Origin: Rhizomonospora bruguierae
GTDB taxonomy: Bacteria > Actinomycetota > Actinomycetes > Mycobacteriales > Micromonosporaceae
Direction: 5' to 3'
Length of the DNA stretch: 64,000 nt
NCBI RefSeq assembly: GCF_018397995.1
Contig: NZ_BBQH01000018.1
Coordinates: 109,332 to 173,331 of the forward strand
This document shows, piece after piece, positions 56,305 through 64,000 of this stretch. The first letter of the stretch is position 1. Each line of letters starts with the position of its first letter. Under the pieces are notes generated by a model. The model was not told the origin of the DNA, did not search any database, and worked only from the letters and a program-made list of their open reading frames with translations. The position numbers were made by a program, and so were the translations under genes.

Positions 56305-57287
56305 GGTGCAACCGCCTCCGTTCCTATGTGGACGCACGCCGCCGAGCGGTCCGGGGCGGCGGGGCGCAGCAGCACGTCCTCGGTGCGGCAGCGCTCCACG
56401 GCGGCGGCGCAGCGCGGGTGGAACGGGCAGCCGGTCGGAAGCCCGCGGGGGTCCGGCGGGTCGCCGGGCAGCCCGTGTGGGGCAAGCCGCGAGGCCGGGT
56501 CACCGATCGTGGGGAACGCGGCGGCAAGCGCCCGCGCGTAGGGGTGGACGGCGTCGGTGAACAGCCTGTGGCCGGGCCCCTCCTCGACCACCCGACCGGC
56601 GTACATCACCGCCACCCGGTCGCACACGTCGGCGAGCACGGCGAGGTCGTGGCTGATCAGCACGAGGCCGAGTCCACGCTCCCGGACCAGTCCGCGCAGC
56701 AGGTCGAGCACCTGGGCCTGGACCATCACGTCCAGGGCGGTGGTCGGCTCGTCAGCGATGATCAGGTCCGGCGCGCAGGCCAGCGCCATCGCGATCATCA
56801 CCCGCTGCCGCTGGCCGCCGGAGAGTTCGTGCGGGTACGAGCGCAGCCGCCAGGACGGCACACCCACCTGCTCCAGCAGGCCGGCGGCGCGTTTGCGGGC
56901 GGCACGGGCGCCGACGCCGCGCTCGTGCAGCAGGATCGGCTCCACGATCTGCCGGCCAATGGTGCGCACCGGGTTGAGCGCGTGCATGGCGCCCTGGAAG
57001 ACGATCGCGGCGGCGCTCCACCGGACCGCCCGCAGCCGGCCCCAGTTCATCGCCAACACGTCCTCGCCCTGGAGCAGGACCCGCCCGGTGGCCCGGGCGC
57101 CCGGGGGCAGCAGCCGCAGGATCGCGCTGGCCACGCTCGTCTTGCCGCAGCCGGACTCCCCCGCCACCCCCAAGGTCTGTCCCTTGTCGACGGTTAGGTG
57201 CACCCCGCGCACGGCGGGCAGGTCGCCACCCGCGGTGCGGTAGGTGACCCGCAGATCCTCGACCTCCAGCAGTTTTGGGGTGCTCAT
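56301..57287 (-). CDS. Oligopeptide ABC transporter ATP-binding protein (OppD-like)
   Basis: A 328-residue ABC ATPase. Walker A is GVAGESGCGKTSVASAILRL, the Q-loop AAIVFQGAMHALNPVR, the signature HELSGGQRQRVMIAMALACA, Walker B DLIIADEPTTALDVMVQ, and the H-loop LISHDLAVLADVC. The C-terminal GCPFHPRCAAAVERC matches the Opp/Dpp group. In the Q-loop the usual Q-D/E-P is Q-G-A, a small departure. It overlaps both neighbours by 4 bp. With the OppF-like protein it forms a heterodimeric motor for peptide uptake. Confidence 0.9.
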   Translation of the reverse strand: MSTPKLLEVEDLRVTYRTAGGDLPAVRGVHLTVDKGQTLGVAGESGCGKTSVASAILRLLPPGARATGRVLLQGEDVLAMNWGRLRAVRWSAAAIVFQGAMHALNPVRTIGRQIVEPILLHERGVGARAARKRAAGLLEQVGVPSWRLRSYPHELSGGQRQRVMIAMALACAPDLIIADEPTTALDVMVQAQVLDLLRGLVRERGLGLVLISHDLAVLADVCDRVAVMYAGRVVEEGPGHRLFTDAVHPYARALAAAFPTIGDPASRLAPHGLPGDPPDPRGLPTGCPFHPRCAAAVERCRTEDVLLRPAAPDRSAACVHIGTEAVAP

Positions 57288-58165
57288 CGGGTGGCCCCTC
57301 GCAGTCGCGGGTCGAGGGCGCGCTCCAGCGCCCGCCCGCACAGGTTGAACGCCAGCACGACCACGACCAGGCTCAGGCCGGGGAACAGGATCCACCACCA
57401 CGAGTGGTTGCTGACCGCGCCGCCCTGGTACGCCTGGTCGAGGATGACCCCCCAGGAGACCCGCTGGGAGTCGCCGAGGCCGAGGAACGACAGCGTGGTC
57501 TCGGCCAGGATCGCGATCGACGCGGTGAGCGTGGTGTTCGCCAGCACCAGCGGCATCACGTTGGGCAGCACGTGGCGGCGCATCTGGTGCCAGTGCCCGC
57601 CGCCGAGCGCCCGCGCCCGCTCCAGGTACGGGCGGCCCTCGATGGAGAGCGTCTGCGCCCGGACCAGCCGGGCGGTGCTGGACCAGGAGGTCACGCCGAT
57701 CACGATGATGATGGCGATGATCTTGGGTACCGCCGGCGGGAACACCGTGGCGAGCACGATCGCCAGCGGCAGGTACGGGATGACCAGGAACCACTCGGTG
57801 AGCCGGTTCAGCAGCCCGCCCGGGGCACCGCGGAAGTGCCCCGCGGCGATGCCGACCCCGGTGCCGATGACCATCGAGATGACCGTGGCGGCGACCCCGA
57901 CGATCAGCGAGACCCGGGTGCCCCAGATGACCATCGTCAGCACCGAGCGCCCGTCCTCGTCGGTGCCGAAGGGGTAGGCCAGGGAGGGCGGGGACTGCGG
58001 CATCCCGGTCCCGTTGATGCGGGAGAGGCCGGCGGGGTCGGCCAGCAGCGGCGCGGCCACCGCCACGCCGGTGTACAGCAGCAGCAGGACCAGTCCGGCC
58101 ATGCCCTCCCGGTCGCGGCGGAAGGTGCGCCAGAAGCTGCCCGGGGTGGCGACCGCCGCCGTCAT
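57284..58165 (-). CDS. Oligopeptide ABC transporter permease (OppC-like)
   Basis: A 293-residue permease with an N-terminal helix followed by the Opp/Dpp module. FGTDEDGRSVLTMVIWGTRV is the OppC-type entry, and the EAA loop is YLERARALGGGHWHQMRRHV. It has six transmembrane segments. The FGTDEDGRSVL pattern identifies OppC/DppC rather than B. ATGA overlap joins it to the OppD-like gene. It transfers peptides across the cytoplasmic membrane with its OppB-like partner. Confidence 0.9.
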   Translation of the reverse strand: MTAAVATPGSFWRTFRRDREGMAGLVLLLLYTGVAVAAPLLADPAGLSRINGTGMPQSPPSLAYPFGTDEDGRSVLTMVIWGTRVSLIVGVAATVISMVIGTGVGIAAGHFRGAPGGLLNRLTEWFLVIPYLPLAIVLATVFPPAVPKIIAIIIVIGVTSWSSTARLVRAQTLSIEGRPYLERARALGGGHWHQMRRHVLPNVMPLVLANTTLTASIAILAETTLSFLGLGDSQRVSWGVILDQAYQGGAVSNHSWWWILFPGLSLVVVVLAFNLCGRALERALDPRLRGATR

Positions 58166-59199
58166 GCCGCCCGCACCCTGGGGTCGAGCAGCGGGTAGAG
58201 CAGGTCCGCGACCAGGTTCATCAGGATCACCCCGGCGGAGAATGTGAGGAACAGGCCCTGCAGCAGCGGCACGTCCGGCCCGCGCAGCGCGTCGTAGGTG
58301 AGCCGGCCCAGGCCCGGCCACGAGAACACCGTCTCCACGGTGATCGCGCCGGAGACGACGAAGCCGAGGCTCAGGAAGAACAGCGTGGTGGACGGCAGCA
58401 GCGCGTTCGGCCAGGCGTGTCGGCGCATGACCAGGTCGTCGCGCAGCCCCTTGGCGCGGGCCGTGGTCAGGTACTCGGCGTGCCGTTCGTCCAACATGGA
58501 CGAGCGCATGATGAGCGAGTACTCGGCGATGTACACCAGCACCAGGCACAGGCACGGCAGGACCAGGTGCCACGCCACGTCCACCGCGCCCGGCAGCGTG
58601 GACCGGGGGTCGGTCATGCCGCCGCTGGGGAACGCCGTGCCGGTGACGGTGGTCAGCAGCACCAGGCCGATCAGCCACTCCGGCGTGGAGTACAGCGCGA
58701 TCGACACGCCGGAGGAGAGCCGGTCGAACGGGCTGCCGTACCGCCAGCCGGTCCGGGCGCCGAGCCACATGCCCAGCGCGGCGGAGACGAGCAGCGCCGT
58801 GCCGGAGAGCAGGACGGTGGGCCACAGCCGGTCGCCGATCGCCGAGACGACCGACTGCTTCTGCCCCCACGAGGTGCCCAGGTTGCCGTGCGCGAGCGCC
58901 TTCACGTACGCCCAGAACTGCTCGTGCCAGGGCAGGCCGAGGCCCAGGTCGCGGCGGATCTGGACCAGCCGCTGCGGGTCGGCGTTGCGCCCGCGCGGGG
59001 AGAACGCCTTCGCCGGGTCGCCGGGCAGCACCCGGAACAGGAAGAAGTTCACCACCACGACGAAGGCGAGGGTGACCGCCGAGGCGAGCACCTTGCCCAG
59101 CACGTACCTCGGGGTCAGCGCGGCGCGGCGGCGCCCCCGGCCGGGCGGTTCGGCGGCCGGTGCGGTCTCCGCCAACCGTTGGGTGGCCGGGAGCGCCAT
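58162..59199 (-). CDS. Oligopeptide ABC transporter permease (OppB-like)
   Basis: A 345-residue permease. After a Pro/Arg-rich leader (1-28) the first helix VTLAFVVVVNFFLFRVLPGD ends in the LPGDP motif of OppB/DppB. A periplasmic loop precedes the translocation helices, and the EAA loop is EYLTTARAKGLRDDLVMRRH. Five further hydrophobic segments are seen. It sits 5 bp after the solute-binding protein gene and overlaps the OppC-like gene. Confidence 0.9.
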   Translation of the reverse strand: MALPATQRLAETAPAAEPPGRGRRRAALTPRYVLGKVLASAVTLAFVVVVNFFLFRVLPGDPAKAFSPRGRNADPQRLVQIRRDLGLGLPWHEQFWAYVKALAHGNLGTSWGQKQSVVSAIGDRLWPTVLLSGTALLVSAALGMWLGARTGWRYGSPFDRLSSGVSIALYSTPEWLIGLVLLTTVTGTAFPSGGMTDPRSTLPGAVDVAWHLVLPCLCLVLVYIAEYSLIMRSSMLDERHAEYLTTARAKGLRDDLVMRRHAWPNALLPSTTLFFLSLGFVVSGAITVETVFSWPGLGRLTYDALRGPDVPLLQGLFLTFSAGVILMNLVADLLYPLLDPRVRAA

Positions 59200-59204
59200 C
59201 GCGG

Positions 59205-61118
59205 CTACTCCCGCTCGTCCGCGGTGGCCCGCCGGCGCAGCGCGAACGCCGTGCCCAGGCCGCCCAGCAGCACCACGGCGCCGACGCCGAACGCCACCCA
59301 CAGCCCGGTGTCGCTGGACTCGCTGGCCTCGTCGGCCCGCGCGGCCACCGGCTCGATGTTGCGGTACGTGAAGGTGCCGTACTGGAGCACCATCGAGCCG
59401 CCGTCGTTCGGCTGCCGGACGAAGCCGGTGAACCGGTCGCTGCGGTACGCCTCGAAGTTGTTGTAGTAGTACAGCACCGAGTAGACGACGTCCTCGTACA
59501 GCTTCCGCTGCGCCTGCTTGACGACGGTCTGCCGCTCTGACACGTCCAGGATCGTCTTCTGCTTCGTGTACAGCTCCTCGTAGGACTCGTCGCAGTAGAA
59601 GCTGTCCGACCAGCCGGCGGAGACCTCGCCCTCGTCCTCGGTGGACCGGTTGTCGCAGGTGAACACCGAGAGCTGGAAGTCCGGGTCGGGCTCGACCACC
59701 CAGCCCCATTCGAACATGTCGAACTTGCCCTGGCCGATCACGACGGTGAGGTTGTCCTCGGACATGATCTGCACGTTGACCTTGATGCCGATCTGGCCGA
59801 GCCAGTCCCGGACGTACTCCACGTTGCGCTTGGACAGGTCCGAGTTCTCCCGGCCGAACAGCCGCAGCTCGAGCTTGCGGCCGCCGTTGGGCATCGTCCG
59901 GACGCCGTCCGAGCCCTTGGTGTACCCGGCCTCGTCGAGGATCTGGTTCGCCTTGCCCAGGTCGAACCGGCGCTCGTCGTCGCCCGGCGACCAGTGCCAG
60001 CCCGGGTAGATCGGCGGGACCACGCCGCCGGGCAGTTCGCCGTGCCCGCGCAGCACCCGGTCCAGCAGGGTGCGGCGGTCGATCGCGTAGTCGATGGCCG
60101 TGCGGACCCGCTTGTCCTTCAGCGCCGGGTGTCCGTCGCCGATCGGCTTGTCGTCCACCGTGGCCGCGCCCAGGTTGTACGCCAGCTCGGTGAACCCGGA
60201 GTACCGGGAGTCGCTGGTGGCCACGTCCTTGGCGTCGCGCAGGGATTCGAACACCGAGGCGGAGACGTCCTGGACCATGTCGATCTCGCCGGCCCGCAAC
60301 GCCTGCCCCATCGCCTCGTCGTCGGCGAACACCCGGAACACCAGCTCATCGATCTTCGGCGCGCCCCCGAAGTACGACTTGTTGGCGGCGAACCGGTAGT
60401 ACTGCCCCTTCTTGGCCTCCACCAACTGGAACGGGCCGCTGCCGACCGGGCGGTCGTTGTTCGGGAAGGTGGCGACCTGCTTGGCGCTGACGTTCTTCCA
60501 CACGTGCTCGGGCAGGATCGGCACCAGCAGGTACAGCATGCTCGGGCTGGGCTCGCTGGTGGTCATCACGACCGTGTGGTCGTCCGGCGCGCTCACCTTG
60601 GTGATGTTGGTGACGTAGTTGCCGTACTGCCCGTTCTCGGTCTCGCCGTCGATCGCCCGCTGGAAGCTGTAGACCACGTCCGCGGCGGTCAGCGGCTCCC
60701 CGTCCGACCAGGCCACGTTCTGGCGGATCTTGTAGGTCCAGGTCTTGCCGTCGGTCGACGTGGACCAGGACTCGGCCAGCTGGGGCTCCGGGGAGAAGTC
60801 CTTGGCGCTGGAGCCGATGAGGTAGTCGTACATCAGCTGGTACGCCTCGAACGCCGAGGCCACCACGCCCACGTAGGGGTTGAGCGAGTCGATGTCCTGC
60901 TTGATGCCCATCACGAACGAGGTGCTGGTCCGCGGCGGCGGGGCGGGCGAGCGGGAGCCGTCCGGCGGGGCGGAGCCGTCGGCGTCCACGGCCGGGCTCG
61001 GGGTGTCTGCCACCGCCGCTCCGGCCGGCAACGCGACCGTTCCGAGTAGGGCGAGCACGGCCGCGAGGGCCAGTCCGGCACGGCGGCGTGCTGACCGGCC
61101 AGTCAGCGGACTTGTCAT
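59205..61118 (-). CDS. Peptide-binding protein (SBP family 5) with C-terminal membrane anchor
   Basis: A 637-residue solute-binding protein. The signal peptide (1-36) has no lipobox cysteine. The family-5 fold (about 65-575) has IKQDIDSLNPYVGVVASAFE, LAESWSTSTDGKTWTYKIRQ, VRTAIDYAIDRRTLLDRVLR and a GYTKGSDGVRTMPNGG block. The C-terminus is a single transmembrane helix (GLWVAFGVGAVVLLGGLGTA) with a basic tail, so the protein is anchored at its C-terminus instead of by lipid. It captures oligopeptides for the opp permease encoded immediately downstream. It is the first gene of the operon. Confidence 0.9.
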   Translation of the reverse strand: MTSPLTGRSARRRAGLALAAVLALLGTVALPAGAAVADTPSPAVDADGSAPPDGSRSPAPPPRTSTSFVMGIKQDIDSLNPYVGVVASAFEAYQLMYDYLIGSSAKDFSPEPQLAESWSTSTDGKTWTYKIRQNVAWSDGEPLTAADVVYSFQRAIDGETENGQYGNYVTNITKVSAPDDHTVVMTTSEPSPSMLYLLVPILPEHVWKNVSAKQVATFPNNDRPVGSGPFQLVEAKKGQYYRFAANKSYFGGAPKIDELVFRVFADDEAMGQALRAGEIDMVQDVSASVFESLRDAKDVATSDSRYSGFTELAYNLGAATVDDKPIGDGHPALKDKRVRTAIDYAIDRRTLLDRVLRGHGELPGGVVPPIYPGWHWSPGDDERRFDLGKANQILDEAGYTKGSDGVRTMPNGGRKLELRLFGRENSDLSKRNVEYVRDWLGQIGIKVNVQIMSEDNLTVVIGQGKFDMFEWGWVVEPDPDFQLSVFTCDNRSTEDEGEVSAGWSDSFYCDESYEELYTKQKTILDVSERQTVVKQAQRKLYEDVVYSVLYYYNNFEAYRSDRFTGFVRQPNDGGSMVLQYGTFTYRNIEPVAARADEASESSDTGLWVAFGVGAVVLLGGLGTAFALRRRATADERE

Positions 61119-61165
61119 CGGATCCTCCGTTGAAGGCGGGGGGCTGGGGGACTACCGTCCGCCCC

Positions 61166-63211
61166 ATGCCGCACGATCTCGACGCCGGCCCGCCGGCCGC
61201 CCCAGCCGCACCCTCGACCCACACGGCACACGGGGTTGCCCGGGTCGACGACTACGCCTGGATGCGGGACCATGACGACCCGCGGCTCGCGGAGTACCTG
61301 CGCACGGAGCGCCGGCACTACGACGTGACCACGAACCATCTGCAGCGCCTCCGCAGCGGGCTGTTCAGCGAGGTCGAGCGGCGCCTCCCGCAAACTGATT
61401 CGTCAGTCAGTTGGAAGCGTGGTGATTTTTTCTACTACACCCGCACTCCGGCCGGAAGCGAGTACGAGCAGTTTGTGGCCACCTGTAACGCTACGGCAAC
61501 CTCCCGGCCGATAGTGGACGGTGCCGAGTTCTCCGATACCAGTGGATATGTCGAGTTCGGTCTGCGGGAACCGAGCCCGGACGGGCGCCTGCTCGCGTAC
61601 TCCGTCGACACCACCGGCGACGAGGTATACCGGCTGCGTTTCCGGGACACGGCGACGCTGACGGACCTGGACGACTACTGTCCGCGCACGTACTACACCG
61701 GCGCGTGGAGCGCGGATTCCCGCACGTTCTTCTACACCGTCCACGACGACCTCTACCGCCCGTATCAGGTATGGCGCCACCGCATCGGCGGGGAGTCCGA
61801 ACTGGTGTTCGAAGAACCGGACGTGCGGTACGAGGTCTCGATCGGACGGACGACCGGCGGCGCGTTCATCGTCATCCGGTCCGAATGCCGGGACACCAGC
61901 GAGGCGTGGCTCATTCCGGCGGACCGGCCGGAGGAACCTCCGGTCGTGGTCGCGCCCCGGCGCAAGGGGGTGGAGTACCGCGTCGACCACTGCCCCACCA
62001 CCGGCGAGGTCTTCATCGTCACCAACGACGGCGCGGTCGAGTTCCAGCTCGCTCGTGTGTCTACATCAGACACTGCGCGGTGGAGCGTCGCCGCCGCGCC
62101 CCGCCCGGGTGAGCGCCTGCTCGCCGTCCACGTCCTGCGCGACCACCTGCTGCTGGACCTGCGCCGGGCGGGGTTCCCCCTGCTGCGGGTCGTGGACCGG
62201 GCCACCGGCACCGAACGGGAACTGGCCGCCGACCTGCCCGCCGGCTCGATCGCCCTGGCCACCGAGGTCGAGTACGCGGCCAGCGAGGTGACCGTGCGGG
62301 TCGAATCGCTGGTCGAACCGCCGGTCTGGTACGGCGTGGACCTGCGCACCGGCGCGCGCACCCCGCGCAAGCGGCAGGAGACTGGCGACTACGACCCCGC
62401 CCGGTACCGCACCGAGCGCCGTCACGCCCCCGCCCCGGACGGGACGCTCGTCCCCGTCACGCTCGCCTGGCGGGCCGACACCCCGCTGGACGGGACGGCA
62501 CCCTGCCTGCAGTACGGCTACGGCGCGTACGAGGTGTGCGAGGACCCGGCGTTCGACCCGATGCTGCCCAGCCTGCTCGACCGGGGCGTGGTGTACGCGG
62601 TGGCGCACGTGCGCGGCGGCGGCGAGAACGGCCGCGCCTGGTGGCTGGACGGACACCTGGAGCGCAAGCGCAACACGTTCACGGACCACATCGCGGTCGC
62701 GGACTGGCTGGCCTCCTCCGGCCTGGTGGACGGTGCGCGGATCGCCACCCGGGGGCTCTCGGCCGGCGGGCTGCTCCAGGGCGTCGCCTACACGTGGGCG
62801 CCCCGGCGGTGGCGGGCCGTCATCGCCGAAGTGCCCTTCGTGGACGTGGTGACCACCATGCTCGACGAGCGGATCCCGCTGACCGCCAACGAGTGGGACG
62901 AGTGGGGCGACCCGCGCCGGGAGGCGGACTTCGGCTGGCTGCGCGCCTACTCCCCGTACGACAACGCGCCCGCCGGGCGCCGCCCACCGCTGCTGGTCAC
63001 CGGCGCCGTGCACGACCCCCGGGTGATGGTCCACGAGCCGGCGAAGTGGGTCGCCAAGCTGCGCGCCACGGCGCACCCGGACGACGGCCCGGTGCTGTTC
63101 CGGGTGGAACTCGGCGCGGGCGCGCACACCGGGCCCGCCGGCCGCTACGAGCACTACCGGTACGAGGCGGAGATCCTGGCCTGGGTGCTCGACCGGCTCG
63201 CCGCACACTGA
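61166..63211 (+). CDS. S9A oligopeptidase (oligopeptidase B-like)
   Basis: A 681-residue prolyl-oligopeptidase family enzyme. The N-terminal segment HGVARVDDYAWMRDHDDPRL leads to a seven-blade propeller (about 70-390). The catalytic domain has GLSAGGLLQGVAYTWAPRRW (Ser), TGAVHDPRVM (Asp region) and GAGAHTGPAGRYEHYRYEAE (His). Oligopeptidase B prefers basic residues, but specificity cannot be told here. It is cytosolic and stands 47 bp from the divergent opp operon, so it probably degrades imported peptides. Blade-encoding sequence near 61380-61560 is markedly lower in GC than its flanks. Confidence 0.9.
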   Translation: MPHDLDAGPPAAPAAPSTHTAHGVARVDDYAWMRDHDDPRLAEYLRTERRHYDVTTNHLQRLRSGLFSEVERRLPQTDSSVSWKRGDFFYYTRTPAGSEYEQFVATCNATATSRPIVDGAEFSDTSGYVEFGLREPSPDGRLLAYSVDTTGDEVYRLRFRDTATLTDLDDYCPRTYYTGAWSADSRTFFYTVHDDLYRPYQVWRHRIGGESELVFEEPDVRYEVSIGRTTGGAFIVIRSECRDTSEAWLIPADRPEEPPVVVAPRRKGVEYRVDHCPTTGEVFIVTNDGAVEFQLARVSTSDTARWSVAAAPRPGERLLAVHVLRDHLLLDLRRAGFPLLRVVDRATGTERELAADLPAGSIALATEVEYAASEVTVRVESLVEPPVWYGVDLRTGARTPRKRQETGDYDPARYRTERRHAPAPDGTLVPVTLAWRADTPLDGTAPCLQYGYGAYEVCEDPAFDPMLPSLLDRGVVYAVAHVRGGGENGRAWWLDGHLERKRNTFTDHIAVADWLASSGLVDGARIATRGLSAGGLLQGVAYTWAPRRWRAVIAEVPFVDVVTTMLDERIPLTANEWDEWGDPRREADFGWLRAYSPYDNAPAGRRPPLLVTGAVHDPRVMVHEPAKWVAKLRATAHPDDGPVLFRVELGAGAHTGPAGRYEHYRYEAEILAWVLDRLAAH

Positions 63212-63215
63212 CCAC

Positions 63216-63950
63216 TTAGGACTCCGAGCCGAAGTCCTCCGCCCAGGTGCGCCAGTCGGAGATCTCCCCGTGCAGCCGGGGGGTGAGCCAGCCCGGCGCG
63301 GAGCGGCGGAAGACGCCGGGGTCCATGGTGCCGGCGCCCGCGGGCACGACACCGGCGAGGTCGCCGACCAACTCGGTCAGGTTCGCCCAGTGCACCAGTT
63401 CCGGATCGGCCGGCCAGGCGCCGAGGACCACCCCGCCGGGGATGCCGCGGCGGCCGAGCGCCTCCATCGTGAGCGCGGTGTGGTTCAGCGTGCCGAGGCC
63501 GGCGCGGGCCACCACGACCGCCGGGGCGCCCAGCGAAACGGCCAGGTCCGCCAGCGTCCACGCCTCGCCGGAGGGGCGCACTCCCATCGGGACCAGCAGC
63601 CCGCCGGCCCCCTCGACCAGGACCAGGTCGTGCTCCCCCGCCAGCGCCTTGATCTCGTCGACCGCCGCGAACAACTCCAGCGGCGGCGCGTCGGCGATCC
63701 GCGCGGCGGCCAGCGGGGCCAGCGGCTCGGCGTACTCGGCGATGGTGCGCGTGGTGGCCGGCGCCGCGAGCCGGGCCACCACCTGCTCGTCGGTCGGCTC
63801 GCCGGTGGCGGTGCCGGTCTGGCCCGGCTTGACCACCGCGACCCGCAGCCCCTCGGCGCTGGCCGCCGCGGCGATCGCCGCCGTGACGACGGTCTTGCCG
63901 ACCCCGGTGTCGGTCCCGGTCACCACGACCGGGCCGCGCCACACACTCAC
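63216..63950 (-). CDS. bioD: Dethiobiotin synthetase
   Basis: A 244-residue BioD. The P-loop is VTGTDTGVGKTVVTAAIAAA, the KPGQTG motif binds diaminopelargonate, and VLVEGAGGLLVPMG and VVLGAWPADPEL are also characteristic. It forms the ureido ring of dethiobiotin from 7,8-diaminopelargonate, CO2 and ATP. GTG 63950 is used. The sequence upstream (63951-63994) is a diverged copy of the repeat found at 244-486, whose GAACGAAAGG block is placed as ribosome binding site. The 3' end converges on the S9A gene with a 4-bp gap. Confidence 0.93.
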   Translation of the reverse strand: MSVWRGPVVVTGTDTGVGKTVVTAAIAAAASAEGLRVAVVKPGQTGTATGEPTDEQVVARLAAPATTRTIAEYAEPLAPLAAARIADAPPLELFAAVDEIKALAGEHDLVLVEGAGGLLVPMGVRPSGEAWTLADLAVSLGAPAVVVARAGLGTLNHTALTMEALGRRGIPGGVVLGAWPADPELVHWANLTELVGDLAGVVPAGAGTMDPGVFRRSAPGWLTPRLHGEISDWRTWAEDFGSES

Positions 63951-63994
63951 GGAGCTAGCCTTTCGTTCCCGACCGCGGTGCTTCCCGCGCATTC
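63946..63994 (-). repeat. Diverged copy of the left-end 89-bp repeat upstream of bioD
   Basis: On the minus strand GCGCGGGAAGCACCGCGGTC, then GGGAACGAAAGG, ends at the GTG of bioD. It aligns with the second half of the 89-bp unit (e.g. 291-340) at about 42 of 53 positions, with the same placement relative to a GTGAG start. It therefore acts as, or is inserted at, a translation start in both places. Confidence 0.7.
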
Positions 63995-64000
63995 ACCGGT

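Noticed and set aside
61395..61412. ACTGATTCGTCAGT palindrome as a TetR operator
   Set aside because: It lies within the S9A coding sequence, far from any start, and its spacing differs from the three promoter sites.
1..64000. CRISPR arrays, insertion sequences, prophage genes or a replication origin
   Set aside because: I saw no regularly spaced identical repeats with unique spacers, no transposase or integrase motifs, no phage structural genes and no DnaA-box cluster.

Overview
The window looks like a stretch of chromosome from a high-GC actinomycete, most probably Micromonosporaceae (Micromonospora-like). This is inferred from a GC content I estimate at about 70-74%, frequent GTG starts, secreted CBM2-bearing polysaccharidases, an orphan mycosin, a myo-inositol cluster led by a GntR regulator, and actinobacterial tRNA and ECF-sigma content. 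It reads as accessory, catabolism-oriented chromosome rather than a core block. There are no insertion sequences, phage genes or CRISPR arrays.

Layout. 0-11.7 kb: a frameshifted phosphotransferase fragment at the left edge; a glycogen-debranching-type glycosidase whose ribosome binding site lies in an 89-bp tandem repeat; an ArsR/SRPBCC pair; PAP2 phosphatase; glycerophosphodiesterase; LURP-like and channel-like proteins; a hydrolase/ECF sigma pair; and a STAS protein. 11.8-14.5 kb: a scar of a FAD oxidase, then rtcB-prfH, a ribosome-rescue and RNA-repair module, then a DUF2255 gene. 14.8-19.6 kb: GH30 xylanase, PfkB kinase, decayed sugar genes and repeats. 19.7-25 kb: the iol operon (iolE-like, iolC, aldolase-like, iolB, iolD). 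25-29.4 kb: a DUF892-like protein, a voltage-gated channel, and an NhaD/ArsB-like permease with a separate TrkA-C protein. 29.4-38.4 kb: GH84 hexosaminidase, truncated ROK and amine oxidase genes, ArsR, an ECF sigma/DHFR-like pair, a CBM2 protein with an unassigned domain, and a frameshifted membrane gene. 38.7-39.0 kb: tRNA-Gly, tRNA-Cys and tRNA-Val. 39.2-47.9 kb: mycosin, a deleted HTH/NB-ARC/TPR regulator, pntAB, a CocE hydrolase and TetR. 47.9-54.1 kb: a secreted Cip1-like protein, DUF6807, an amino-acid dehydrogenase, a ThDP enzyme, a composite pseudogene and an HDAC-like deacetylase. 54.2-64 kb: a P1 aminopeptidase, an Opp/Dpp peptide ABC transporter, an S9A oligopeptidase and bioD.

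How the genes work together. Plant-polymer and sugar use is a theme (GH30, CBM2 protein, Cip1-like, GH84, debranching enzyme, inositol catabolism). Peptide capture and cleavage is a second (opp genes between two peptidases). rtcB-prfH is the notable stress and defence module.

Two features stand out at larger scale. First, about ten genes are decayed. Several are scars in which the N-terminal part of one gene is joined to the C-terminal part of itself or of another gene, which suggests repeated deletion. Second, a dispersed intergenic element of about 48 bp occurs four times (near 5.7, 18.6, 37.4 and 53.0 kb), and a different repeat carrying a ribosome binding site and GTG occurs at both ends of the window.
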